Source: Saccharomonospora amisosensis
GTDB lineage: Bacteria; Actinomycetota; Actinomycetes; Mycobacteriales; Pseudonocardiaceae
Direction: 5' to 3'
DNA length: 64,000 nucleotides
Assembly (NCBI RefSeq): GCF_011761185.1
Contig: NZ_JAAOYM010000001.1
Coordinates: 4,154,001-4,218,000, forward strand
The translations under genes and the position numbers were made by a program. How positions within the stretch are numbered: the stretch's first letter is position 1; each line of letters starts with the position of its first letter. The notes under the pieces are model-generated. The model had not been told where the DNA came from. It saw only the letters and a program-made list of their open reading frames with translations, and did not search any database. Of the stretch, positions 34,428-42,589 are shown piece by piece.

Positions 34428-34530
34428 TGGCTCCTCTCCACGCTGGATGATCTTGAGATACCCCCACAGTAGAGACGAGAAACACAGCCACGGACCACCC
34501 TGAACGGCTGAAAATCGGTCAAGCGATCGG

Positions 34531-35604
34531 TCAAGTTCCTCGCGATCGCACCGAATCGAAGGCGACGGCCAGCCGTACGGCGGCATCGCGCAACACCAGG
34601 GCTCGCGAGGCCACGCTGATCCTGCCCAACTGCCGTGCGGCCGCCGCGATGCGCTGGCTCGGGCGTCGCCTGGCGCGGTCGTAGGCACGCAGTCCACTGT
34701 GCACATCGGTTGTCCCGGCGAGGGACTCGCCGAGGATGAGCCCGTCGATCAGTGACTGGCAGGCGCCCTGCCCGAGATCAGGTGTCATCGCGTGTGCCGC
34801 GTCGCCGAGCAGGGCGACATTGCCCGACACGTAGCTGGGTAGCGGCGGATGCAGGTAGTGCAGGCCGTGCCGCAGCAGTGCGTCTGGTTCGATGCGGTCC
34901 AGCACGCGCGGGATCGGGTCGTGCCAGTGGCCGAAGCGGCTCCGCAGCGTGGCAAGTTCGTCCTCCATCGGGCGCGGGCGCGCCGGGGTGGGCAGCACGG
35001 CGTAGAAGTTGGTACGCCCGTCGCCCAGCGGCAGGTAACCGAATTTCTCGCCGATGCCCCAGGTCTCCGCGCCGCGCTCGACGTCGAGCGGCACGACTCC
35101 CCGCCAGGCAGTGAATCCGGTGTCGCGCAGCCTGTGCTCGGCGCCGAACAGCGCCTCCCGAACCCGGCTGCCCGCTCCGTCGGCGCCGACGACAAGGTCG
35201 AAACCATGCCATGCGCCTGGGGTGACCTCCGTACCGAACCGTACGGTGCCTTCCGCGAGCGCGCCGTACAGCAGGTCCAGCAACTCGGCGCGGGCTATCA
35301 CGTACGGAGGCTCGCCCGCACGGCGTTCCAGCCGCTTGGTGTCGACCGTGGCGATCACGCGGCCGTCCGGCCTGCGCAGTGACCCCGGCGGTTGCCGCTT
35401 TGCGCGCTTTCGCAGTTCGTCACCGATGCCGAGCCGATCGAGCGCGGCCACGGCCTCCGGCCAGATACCGAGACCGGTGCCGGAGCGGGCGAGGTCGGCA
35501 GCGCGCTCGTGCACCGTGACCTGCCAGCCGGCCCGGGTCAGACCGATCGCGGCGGCAAGCCCGCCGATTCCCCCACCAACTATGAACGCTCGCATGGAGC
35601 TCAT
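34531..35604 (-). CDS. FAD-dependent monooxygenase (PHBH family)
   Basis: A 357-residue class A flavin monooxygenase. FAD site AFIVGGGIGGLAAAIGLTRAG at the start, the DG motif LVVGADGAGSRVREAL near 150 and the GD motif VALLGDAAHAMTPDLGQGAC near 275 are complete. Such enzymes hydroxylate aromatic or polycyclic substrates using NAD(P)H and oxygen; the substrate is unknown. ATG 35604 is used; ATG 35595 also fits. It is divergent from a TetR gene, and two palindromes in the 47-bp gap indicate repression by that protein. Confidence 0.87.
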   Translation of the reverse strand: MSSMRAFIVGGGIGGLAAAIGLTRAGWQVTVHERAADLARSGTGLGIWPEAVAALDRLGIGDELRKRAKRQPPGSLRRPDGRVIATVDTKRLERRAGEPPYVIARAELLDLLYGALAEGTVRFGTEVTPGAWHGFDLVVGADGAGSRVREALFGAEHRLRDTGFTAWRGVVPLDVERGAETWGIGEKFGYLPLGDGRTNFYAVLPTPARPRPMEDELATLRSRFGHWHDPIPRVLDRIEPDALLRHGLHYLHPPLPSYVSGNVALLGDAAHAMTPDLGQGACQSLIDGLILGESLAGTTDVHSGLRAYDRARRRPSQRIAAAARQLGRISVASRALVLRDAAVRLAVAFDSVRSRGT

Positions 35605-35607
35605 GCT

Positions 35608-35643
35608 ACTACGAATGTAGTGAACTGCACTACTGATGTAGTG
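35608..35643. promoter_or_regulatory. Twin TetR-type operators between monooxygenase and tetR
   Basis: ACTAC-GAAT-GTAGT (35608-35621) and CACTAC-TGAT-GTAGTG (35628-35643) are perfect palindromes with the same core and 4-nt centres. Their centres are 21 bp apart, two helical turns, so two dimers would bind the same DNA face. The right one overlaps the -10 box TAGTGT (35639-35644) of the tetR gene; the left one covers the promoter region of the monooxygenase. Confidence 0.75.
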
Positions 35644-35651
35644 TGGCGGCC

Positions 35652-36221
35652 ATGACAGCACGGAGGCAGCAGGTGCTCGACGCCGCCATCCAGGTGCTCG
35701 GTACGCGGGGGACTCGCCAGCTCACTCATCGTGCGGTCGACGCCGAGGCAGGCCTGGCCGCCGGGTCCACGTCGAACTACTTCCGCACCAGGCAGGCGCT
35801 GCTGTCGGGAGTGCTGCGCAGGCTGAGCGAGCTGGACATCGCGGCGTGGGGCCAGTTCGCCGTACGGCTGGGCGACACCGACGACATCGACCCGGATGTC
35901 TTCGCCGAGGCGGTCGCCGGGTTCACGGTCGAACTCGCGCGTTCAGCGAGGGTGGTGACCATGGCAAGGCAGGCGATCTTCGCGGAGGCCACCTTTCACG
36001 AAGAACTGAGCCGGCAGATCGGCGTGCTTCGCCGCGAGATCGGCGAACAAGGCTCTCGATGGCTCGCCCGGCTGGGCTCGCCGACACCGCAAGCCGACTT
36101 CTGGAGCCTGATGGCGCTGGTGGATGGACTGCTGCTGCATGAGTGCACCAATCCAGGTACCGCATTCCACCCCGCCCCGGCCGTGCACGCCCTGTTGCGG
36201 GGCCTGCGAGCCACGTGGTGA
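35652..36221 (+). CDS. TetR family transcriptional regulator
   Basis: A 189-residue TetR protein. The helix-turn-helix occupies residues about 8-50 (VLDAAIQVLGTRGTRQLTHR, then GLAAGSTSNYFRTRQALLSG); the ligand domain is not classifiable. TAGTGT lies 7 nt before ATG 35652, so the message is probably leaderless; the GTG at 35643 would lie within the operator. Expected to repress itself and the divergent FAD monooxygenase through the twin palindromes. The cytokinin-dehydrogenase-like gene follows 20 bp later. Confidence 0.88.
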   Translation: MTARRQQVLDAAIQVLGTRGTRQLTHRAVDAEAGLAAGSTSNYFRTRQALLSGVLRRLSELDIAAWGQFAVRLGDTDDIDPDVFAEAVAGFTVELARSARVVTMARQAIFAEATFHEELSRQIGVLRREIGEQGSRWLARLGSPTPQADFWSLMALVDGLLLHECTNPGTAFHPAPAVHALLRGLRATW

Positions 36222-36241
36222 CCCACGCTAGAGTGCCCCGA

Positions 36242-37612
36242 ATGGCGCAACCGTTCCAGCTCGCCGAACTTCCTGCCATCGAAGGAGAGGTTGCCACCGA
36301 CGACGCGAGTGTCGCTCACGCCGCGCAGGACTGGGGGCATCTGGTACAGGCGCGGCCGCTAGCTGTCGCCCGCCCAGCACACGCCGCGGACGTGGCGAGC
36401 ATCGTCGCTTACGCCTCGCAACGAGCGATCCCCGTCGCGGCACGCGGAGCGGGCCACTCCCCCTTCGGGCAAAGCCAGGCCGAGGGCGGGATCGTACTCG
36501 ACATGACTGGCCTGTCCAGGGTGCATGCGGGCAACGGCAACGAGATCACGATGGACGCGGGCGCGTGCTGGCGGCAGGTGTTGGCGGCAACGCTCCCGAG
36601 AGGACTCACTCCCGCGGTGCTCACCGACTACCTCGACCTCACCGTCGGCGGCACGCTCGCCGTAGGCGGTATCGGTGGAGCGAGCCACCACCACGGCACG
36701 CAGACCGACATCGTCACTGCACTGGAAGTCGTTACCGGGACCGGGGAACTCGTCCGCTGCTCACCCGAGGTGGAGAGCGAGCTTTTCGACGCCGTCCGTG
36801 CGGGGCTCGGGCAGTGTGGGATCGTCACGCGCGCCACCATCCGGCTGCGGCCCGCGAAACAGCGGGTGCGGCGCTGGACGTTGTACTACGACGAACTGGA
36901 CGCCTTCCTGGAGGACCAGCGCGCGGTGGTGCGCGACGGGCGCTTCGACCACGTGCAGGGCCAGCCGGTCGCCGACTCCGAGCCAGGCCGGTGGCGCTAC
37001 CTGCTGGAGGCAGCCACCTACTTCTCACTGCCCGACCGGCCCGACGAGGACGAACTGCTCGGCGAGCTTTCGTTCGATCGCGAAACCGCAGAGTCTCAAG
37101 ACCTCACCTATCACGCGTTCCTCGACCGGATGGCCGAGGGCGAGGAACGACTACGGGCCGAAGGCGACTGGTTTCGCCCACACCCGTGGCTGAACCTGTT
37201 CCTGCCGGACGACGAGGTCGAATCGGTGGTGGCGGACACGCTCGCGGAGACCGCGGGTGCCGATCTCGGCGACACCGGGTTGATCCTGCTGTACCCGGTG
37301 CGCCGGGACCGGCTCGCGACACCGTTGCTGCGGGTGCCTGCCACGGACCTGGTGTGGTTGTTCGCGATCCTGCGTACCGGCGCCGCCTACGACCCGAGCG
37401 GGGCCTGGCGGATGATCGAGCTGAACACTGCCCTCTACGAGCGTGTGAAGGTGCTCGGCGGCACCCTCTACCCCGCGAGCACCCTGCCGATGACGACCAA
37501 GGACTGGCGGGACCACTTCGGCGACGACTGGCAGACCCTGGAGGTCGCCAAGCACGTCTACGATCCGGCAGGCGTGCTGACCCCGGGTCAGCGTGTGTTC
37601 ACCGCTCGCTAG
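36242..37612 (+). CDS. FAD-binding oxidoreductase, cytokinin dehydrogenase-like
   Basis: A 456-residue vanillyl-alcohol-oxidase-fold flavoprotein. The N-terminal FAD domain has VAARGAGHSPFGQSQAEGG, where the histidine matches the FAD-linked histidine of cytokinin dehydrogenases, and VGGTLAVGGIGGASHHHGTQ. The C-terminal half (DGRFDHVQGQ, VYDPAGVLTPGQ at the end) fits the cytokinin-binding domain. The substrate could be another N-alkyl amine or alcohol. TAGAGT (36229-36234) lies 7 nt before ATG 36242, implying its own leaderless promoter. Ends 14 bp inside the convergent hypothetical gene. Confidence 0.8.
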   Translation: MAQPFQLAELPAIEGEVATDDASVAHAAQDWGHLVQARPLAVARPAHAADVASIVAYASQRAIPVAARGAGHSPFGQSQAEGGIVLDMTGLSRVHAGNGNEITMDAGACWRQVLAATLPRGLTPAVLTDYLDLTVGGTLAVGGIGGASHHHGTQTDIVTALEVVTGTGELVRCSPEVESELFDAVRAGLGQCGIVTRATIRLRPAKQRVRRWTLYYDELDAFLEDQRAVVRDGRFDHVQGQPVADSEPGRWRYLLEAATYFSLPDRPDEDELLGELSFDRETAESQDLTYHAFLDRMAEGEERLRAEGDWFRPHPWLNLFLPDDEVESVVADTLAETAGADLGDTGLILLYPVRRDRLATPLLRVPATDLVWLFAILRTGAAYDPSGAWRMIELNTALYERVKVLGGTLYPASTLPMTTKDWRDHFGDDWQTLEVAKHVYDPAGVLTPGQRVFTAR

Positions 37613-38048
37613 TCGCGGCGGACACCGCCGCCCATTCCTGCCAACATGCCGCGAACTCCCTGTCCACGTCGAAGGAATCGGTCCAGTCGCGCAGGTCGTC
37701 CACCGTTGGTTCGACGAGCGCTGCGCCGACGGCCAGACAGTTGCGCAGGGCTTTGAGGTCGGCCACCAGATCGTCGGCCACCCGCGAGTCGTCGACGCTC
37801 GTGGCCGCGCGCTCGGCGAGCCGATCGGTGATGGTGGCCAGCAGGCGGATGAGTCGAGCCGTGCCGCCGGCCGCAGCGCGGACGGCGCACACATCGGCCT
37901 CATCGGCCTCATCGGCCTCGAGCGCGAGGCGGATTCGCTCCACGCTGTGCTCGGCGTCCGCGACCGCGCTCGCCACGGGAACGGTCTTCGCGTGGCGATC
38001 GGACGTGCACTGTCCCTTCAGATTCGCGAGAACCACGGCTACAGTCAC
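37599..38048 (-). CDS. Hypothetical protein, helical
   Basis: A 149-residue acidic, alanine-rich, probably all-helical protein that I do not recognise. An in-frame 9-bp repeat encodes ADEADEADV near residue 46. GTG 38048 lies behind an AGAGGTGG site and is served by a near-consensus promoter on the minus strand (TTGACC-N17-TATAAG, 38125 to 38097). Tail-to-tail overlap of 14 bp with the preceding flavoprotein gene. Divergent from a MerR-type regulator, which is the natural candidate controller. Confidence 0.65.
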   Translation of the reverse strand: MTVAVVLANLKGQCTSDRHAKTVPVASAVADAEHSVERIRLALEADEADEADVCAVRAAAGGTARLIRLLATITDRLAERAATSVDDSRVADDLVADLKALRNCLAVGAALVEPTVDDLRDWTDSFDVDREFAACWQEWAAVSAATSER

Positions 38049-38096
38049 CCACCTCTATCGATCACTTCGACTAAACTCGCGAACGAGCCAATGATT

Positions 38097-38145
38097 CTTA
38101 TATCGGTCACTGCATATTGGGTCAATCGGCCGCGCTAGCTAAACT
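38097..38145. promoter_or_regulatory. Overlapping divergent promoters
   Basis: Minus strand: TTGACC (38125-38120), 17-bp spacer, TATAAG (38102-38097), driving the 149-aa gene. Plus strand: TTGGGT (38117-38122), 17-bp spacer, TAAACT (38140-38145), driving the MerR gene. The two -35 boxes overlap by three bases, so polymerase cannot bind both at once. The stretch 38049-38187 is clearly more AT-rich than its surroundings. Confidence 0.65.
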
Positions 38146-38187
38146 ATCATTGATGGTGTCGACCTCTTCTGGTGGGAGTGTGCCGCG

Positions 38188-38517
38188 ATGAACCTGCGGA
38201 AGCTCGACGACGAGCATTACCCCGCCTTCAGCACGGGGCAGGCCGCCGAGCTGCTCGGCGTGGAACAACCGTTCCTGCGCAGTCTCGACAACGCCGGAGT
38301 CGTCTCACCCCAGCGCTCGAGCGGTGGCCACCGCCGCTACTCGCGACACCAGCTCGGCCTCGCGGGCAGGCTGCGCGAGTTGTTCGACGAGGGCCACACG
38401 CTCGCCTCCGCGCAGCGCATCCTGAGCCTGGAGACGGAACTGGACCAGGCAAGACAGGAGATCGCCCAGCTCAAGCAGGACCTCGCCCAGCGGCAAGGGG
38501 ACAACGGCTCTGGGTGA
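38188..38517 (+). CDS. MerR family transcriptional regulator
   Basis: A 109-residue MerR-type regulator. The winged helix covers residues 12-70: PAFSTGQAAELLGVEQPFLR, then SSGGHRRYSRHQLGLAGRLR, followed by the helix ASAQRILSLETELDQARQEI that would form the dimer coiled coil. There is no effector domain, as in HspR-like or BldC-like short members. No metal-binding cysteine is seen. The overlapping divergent promoters upstream suggest it controls itself and the 149-aa gene. Confidence 0.85.
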   Translation: MNLRKLDDEHYPAFSTGQAAELLGVEQPFLRSLDNAGVVSPQRSSGGHRRYSRHQLGLAGRLRELFDEGHTLASAQRILSLETELDQARQEIAQLKQDLAQRQGDNGSG

Positions 38518-38561
38518 AAGGGACCGAAAGTGCCTGGCAGTAGCCGCCACCTGGGGCGATC

Positions 38562-39950
38562 ATGTGTGGTATGGCGCTGAACGAACCGGGCGTCGGCGAC
38601 CGAACGCCTGCGGCCACCGGACACCAGGCACGCGTGGCGGCCTTACGCGCCCAGCTCGCTGCCCTGCCCGAGGGAGCACCGGTACGCCTGGCCAAGCGGA
38701 CGTCGAACCTGTTCCGCCCGCGCGGCACGGCCACCGACGGGCTCGACGTCTCCGGCTTCCGGCATGTGCTCGAGGTCGACGCGCACACCCGCACCGCGGA
38801 CGTGGAGGGCATGGTCACCTACGAGCAGTTGGTGGACGCCACACTGCCGCACGGGTTGATGCCACTTGTGGTGCCGCAGCTGAAGACCATCACGCTCGGC
38901 GGGGCCGTCACCGGGCTCGGCATCGAGTCGTCGTCGTTTCGCAACGGCATGCCACACGAGTCGGTACTGGAACTGGAGATCCTCACCGGCGCGGGCGAGA
39001 TCGTGGTCGCCAGGCCCGACAACGAGCACAGTGACCTGTTCTTCGGCTTCCCAAACTCCTACGGCACGCTCGGCTATGCGCTGCGGCTTCGGATCGAGCT
39101 GGAGCCGGTGCGACCCTACGTGCAGCTTCGCCACCTGCGATACACCGACGCGGGCGAGTACTTCGCCGAACTGGAACGCGTGTGCTCCCTCGGCGAGGCC
39201 GACTTCGTGGACGGCACGGTGTTCGGCCCGCGGGAGCAGTACCTCACGCTGGGCACCTTCACCGATGAGGTACCCGGCACCAGCGACTACACCTGGCTGG
39301 ACATCTACTACAAGTCGATCAGGCAGCGCACGACCGATCACCTGCACACGCGCGACTACCTGTGGCGCTGGGACACCGACTGGTTCTGGTGCTCTCGCGC
39401 GCTCGGCGTGCAGAACCGGCTCGTGCGACTGCTCGCGGGCCCTAAGCTGCTGCGCTCGGACACCTACTGGAAGATCATCGCCTTCGAACGTCGGCATCGG
39501 TTGACCGCCAGACTGAACCGGGCACTTGGCAAACCCCCACCTGAGGCCGTGGTGCAGGACATCGAGGTGCCCGTCGAAAGGGCAGCCAAGTTCCTCGACT
39601 TCTTCCACCGGGAGATCCCCATCAGTCCGGTGTGGATCTGCCCGGTCAAGCAGCGCGACAGGCGCCGCTGGCCGCTGTACGAGCTCGACCCCGACACCCT
39701 CTACGTGAACTTCGGCTTCTGGGCCACCGTGCCCGCCAAGCCTGGGCAGGACGTGGCGGGGCACAACCGGCTGATCGAACGCACCGTCACCGAACTGGGC
39801 GGACGCAAGTCGTTGTACTCGGAGAGCTTCTACGACCCCGAGGAGTTCTGGCGTCTCTACAACGGCACCGCCTACCGATCGCTGAAGCAGCGCTACGACC
39901 CACAACGGAAGTTGCTGGACCTCTACGACAAATGTGTCAAGGCGAGATGA
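38562..39950 (+). CDS. FAD-binding oxidoreductase, TmsA/BfaA-like (10-methyl fatty acid synthesis)
   Basis: A 462-residue vanillyl-alcohol-oxidase-fold flavoprotein. FAD-domain segments are RLAKRTSNLFRPRG, GMVTYEQLVDATLPHGLMP and LGGAVTGLGIESSSFRNG. Together with the methyltransferase encoded next, it matches the TmsA/TmsB (BfaA/BfaB) pair in which the oxidoreductase reduces a 10-methylene fatty acyl phospholipid to the 10-methyl form (tuberculostearic type). The start is ATG 38562 or ATG 38571. Similar proteins can look like DWARF1 sterol reductases; the neighbour decides the call. Confidence 0.82.
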   Translation: MCGMALNEPGVGDRTPAATGHQARVAALRAQLAALPEGAPVRLAKRTSNLFRPRGTATDGLDVSGFRHVLEVDAHTRTADVEGMVTYEQLVDATLPHGLMPLVVPQLKTITLGGAVTGLGIESSSFRNGMPHESVLELEILTGAGEIVVARPDNEHSDLFFGFPNSYGTLGYALRLRIELEPVRPYVQLRHLRYTDAGEYFAELERVCSLGEADFVDGTVFGPREQYLTLGTFTDEVPGTSDYTWLDIYYKSIRQRTTDHLHTRDYLWRWDTDWFWCSRALGVQNRLVRLLAGPKLLRSDTYWKIIAFERRHRLTARLNRALGKPPPEAVVQDIEVPVERAAKFLDFFHREIPISPVWICPVKQRDRRRWPLYELDPDTLYVNFGFWATVPAKPGQDVAGHNRLIERTVTELGGRKSLYSESFYDPEEFWRLYNGTAYRSLKQRYDPQRKLLDLYDKCVKAR

Positions 39951-40067
39951 CCGCAATGAGCACCGTGGCGATGGGGAAACCAGGTGAGCAGGCAGCACGA
40001 CTGACACCTCGGTAGCACAGCCTGCCACGAAGGCCCGTTGCGCGGGCAGGAGCGGAAGGTGATGCAC

Positions 40068-41366
40068 ATGAGCAAGGCAAGCCTCGGCGCGCGCGGTTCC
40101 ACGGCGCGCAGCGGTACGGATCTGGGCACGCTCTTCGGCAGGTTCCTCGGTTCCGAGGCGCCCGTGGCCATCGTGGGGTACGACGGGAGCTTCGCGGGCG
40201 CCGAAGACGCACCCGTGCGGATGGAGGTGCGCACCCCCACCGCGCTGAGCTACATCCTCTCCGCACCAGGGGAACTCGGCCTCGCTCGTGCGTACGTTAC
40301 CGGCCATCTCGACGTCACCGGCGACCTTTACCAGCTGCTGCGCACGATGACTTCGGTGGTGGACGGGCTGAGCGTGGCTGACCGGCTGTGGTTGCTGCGA
40401 CAGGTCGGTCTCGGGCACCTGCGGCGCGTTCCGGTCCCTCCTGAGGAGGCGCCAGGCCGGGTACTGCGCGGCATCCGAGGTCTGCGCCACTCCAAGCACC
40501 GCGACAGCGCCGCGATCTCGCAGCACTACGACGTCTCGAACCGGTTCTACGAGTTGGTGCTGGGACCGTCGATGGCGTACACGTGCGCGTGCTACCCAGC
40601 TGAGGACTCCTCCCTGGAGGAGGCGCAGTTTCACAAGTTCGACCTCGTATGCCGCAAGCTGGGACTGAAACCGGGGATGCGGCTGCTCGACGTGGGCTGC
40701 GGTTGGGGCGGCATGGTGGCGCACGCCGCCGAGCACTACGGCGTGCGCGCGCTCGGCGTGACCCTGTCTCGGGAGCAGGCCCAGTGGGGTCAGAAGGAGA
40801 TCGTCGCGAGGGGACTGGCCGACCGGGCCGAGGTGCGGCACCTGGACTACCGGGACGTACCGGAGACCGGGTTCGATGCGGTGTCGTCGATCGGGCTGAC
40901 CGAGCACATCGGCGCCCGCAACCTGCCCGCGTACTTCCGCTTCCTCGGCTCCAGGCTCAACGAGCGGGGCAGGCTGCTCAACCACTGCATCACCCGGCCG
41001 ACCAACAGCGACCCGAACCACACTGGTCCTTTCATCGACCGCTACGTCTTTCCCGACGGTGAACTGGAGGGCGTTGGCACGATCATCTCCGCCATGCAGG
41101 ACAACGGCTTCGAGGTTCGCCACTCCGAGAACCTGCGCGAGCACTACGCCAGGACGCTGGCCGCCTGGTGTGCCAACCTCGACCTGAGCTGGACCGAGGC
41201 GGCGCAGGAGGCCGGTGTGCGCAGGGCCAGGGTGTGGGCGCTCTACATGGCGGCGTCCCGGCTGGCGTTCGAGCGGCACAAGCTGGAGTTGCAGCAGGTG
41301 CTCGGAGTGAAGGTGGCGGACGACGGTCAGGCGGCCATACCGCTGCGCCCTGACTGGGGAGTGTAG
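40068..41366 (+). CDS. Cyclopropane-fatty-acid-synthase-like methyltransferase, TmsB/BfaB-like
   Basis: A 432-residue SAM methyltransferase. ISQHYDVSNRFYELVLGPSM precedes the SAM site LLDVGCGWGGMVAHAAEHYG (near residue 205), then SIGLTEHIG and HCITRP, as in cyclopropane and 10-methylene fatty acyl synthases. Paired with the upstream flavoprotein it should add a methylene branch to oleoyl phospholipid. ATG 40068 is chosen because GGAAGG is eight bases upstream; ATG 40062 would sit too close. The third gene (tmsC) of some loci is absent. Confidence 0.87.
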   Translation: MSKASLGARGSTARSGTDLGTLFGRFLGSEAPVAIVGYDGSFAGAEDAPVRMEVRTPTALSYILSAPGELGLARAYVTGHLDVTGDLYQLLRTMTSVVDGLSVADRLWLLRQVGLGHLRRVPVPPEEAPGRVLRGIRGLRHSKHRDSAAISQHYDVSNRFYELVLGPSMAYTCACYPAEDSSLEEAQFHKFDLVCRKLGLKPGMRLLDVGCGWGGMVAHAAEHYGVRALGVTLSREQAQWGQKEIVARGLADRAEVRHLDYRDVPETGFDAVSSIGLTEHIGARNLPAYFRFLGSRLNERGRLLNHCITRPTNSDPNHTGPFIDRYVFPDGELEGVGTIISAMQDNGFEVRHSENLREHYARTLAAWCANLDLSWTEAAQEAGVRRARVWALYMAASRLAFERHKLELQQVLGVKVADDGQAAIPLRPDWGV

Positions 41367-41387
41367 TCACAACACCGTTACCAAATG

Positions 41388-41409
41388 AAACCTACTTTCC
41401 GGTAGGTTT
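41388..41409. promoter_or_regulatory. TetR-type operator over a leaderless promoter
   Basis: AAACCTAC-TTTCCG-GTAGGTTT is a perfect 8-bp inverted repeat. Its right arm contains TAGGTT (41403-41408), which lies 8 nt before ATG 41417 and so can act as the -10 box. A bound dimer would block transcription of the beta-propeller/ceramidase pair. No regulator gene is adjacent. Confidence 0.65.
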
Positions 41410-41416
41410 GTGTTCC

Positions 41417-42589
41417 ATGCGGAAGCGGTTGGGCTCCCTCGCCACGGCGATCCTGCTGATCGTCACCCTCGCCCCTTCGGCGGCGGCCTCGCCGAACCGG
41501 GACGTGATGTTCGTCGGCAACAACTGGGATGGCACCGTGGATCTCGTGGACGCCCGCACGTTCACCAAATACCAGCGCATCGACGTCGTCGGCGACCTGG
41601 AGGAGCGCAAGGCGTCGATGACGCCGGACCAACTCATCGCCATGCTGGTCATCCGGCGGACAGCGGGAGAGGGACACGACCAACTTGTCGACGACATCAT
41701 GGTCTCGCCCGACGGCAGGACCATGTACGTGTCGCGGCCGAGCCTTGGCGACGTCTCGGCGTTCGACGTCGCCACGGGCGAGCAACTGTGGGTGCGCCGC
41801 GTCGACGGTTACCGCTCCGACCACATGGCGCTGTCCCCTGACGGACGCACCCTGCTGGTCTCGGCGACAACCGCGAACGTGGTCGACGCCGTCGACACCG
41901 CGACAGGTTCCATCACCGGCCGGTTCGAAAGCGGCGATTTCCCGCACGAGAACCAGTACTCCCCCGACGGCAAGACCATCTACAACGCCACGATCGGCAA
42001 CGTCGTCGCGCCCGACGACCCGCTGCTCGACGCTGCGAAGGGCAGGCGCTGGCTCACCGTCGCCGACGCCGAGACGTTGCGGGTGCGTGAGGTGATCGAC
42101 TTCGGAGTCGGCATCCGGCCGTTCGTCATCATGCCCGACCAGCGGACGATGTACGCCCAGCTCTCCTTCCACAACGGGTTCATCGAGTACGACCTCCAAC
42201 AGCGGCGCCGCACCCGCACGGTGCACCTGCCGCTGTCGGAAGAGGCCAAGCAGCTTCGCCGCGACGAGTACCCGCTGGACTCCGCACATCACGGACTCAC
42301 GATGAATCGCGACCACAGCAAGATCTGCGACGCGGGCACGATCTCCGACTACGCCGCCATCCTCTCCGTTCCCTCGCTCACCGTGGACAGGATCGTCCCC
42401 ACCGGCAAGAAGCCGTACTGGGCAGCGACCTCACCCGACGGCAAGCACTGCTTCCTGTCCAACAGCGACAGTGACGACATCTCGGTCGTCTCCTTCGAGA
42501 ACCCGAGGGAGATCGCGCGTATCCCGGTTGGCGACCACCCGCAGCGGGTACGCGGCTACTCGGTGCCCGCCGACGTGCTCGCCCCGTGA
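41417..42589 (+). CDS. Secreted YVTN-type beta-propeller protein
   Basis: A 390-residue exported protein. Signal peptide: MRKRLGSLATAILLIVTLAP with cleavage expected after SAAA. The mature part has repeated propeller blades, for example VSPDGRTMYVSRPSLGDVSA, LSPDGRTLLVSATTANVVDA and TSPDGKHCFLSNSDSDDISV. Such proteins bind ligands or serve as quinohaemoprotein-like scaffolds; no catalytic residue can be named. ATG 41417 follows the palindromic operator. It overlaps the ceramidase gene by four bases, so the two are probably made together outside the cell. Confidence 0.8.
   Translation: MRKRLGSLATAILLIVTLAPSAAASPNRDVMFVGNNWDGTVDLVDARTFTKYQRIDVVGDLEERKASMTPDQLIAMLVIRRTAGEGHDQLVDDIMVSPDGRTMYVSRPSLGDVSAFDVATGEQLWVRRVDGYRSDHMALSPDGRTLLVSATTANVVDAVDTATGSITGRFESGDFPHENQYSPDGKTIYNATIGNVVAPDDPLLDAAKGRRWLTVADAETLRVREVIDFGVGIRPFVIMPDQRTMYAQLSFHNGFIEYDLQQRRRTRTVHLPLSEEAKQLRRDEYPLDSAHHGLTMNRDHSKICDAGTISDYAAILSVPSLTVDRIVPTGKKPYWAATSPDGKHCFLSNSDSDDISVVSFENPREIARIPVGDHPQRVRGYSVPADVLAP

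Noticed and set aside
38643-41279. 878-codon open frame antisense to the tmsA/tmsB pair
   Set aside because: Composition and residue pattern (His/Val/Arg/Gln-rich, low complexity) are those of an antisense shadow in high-GC DNA; the plus-strand genes have clear homology.
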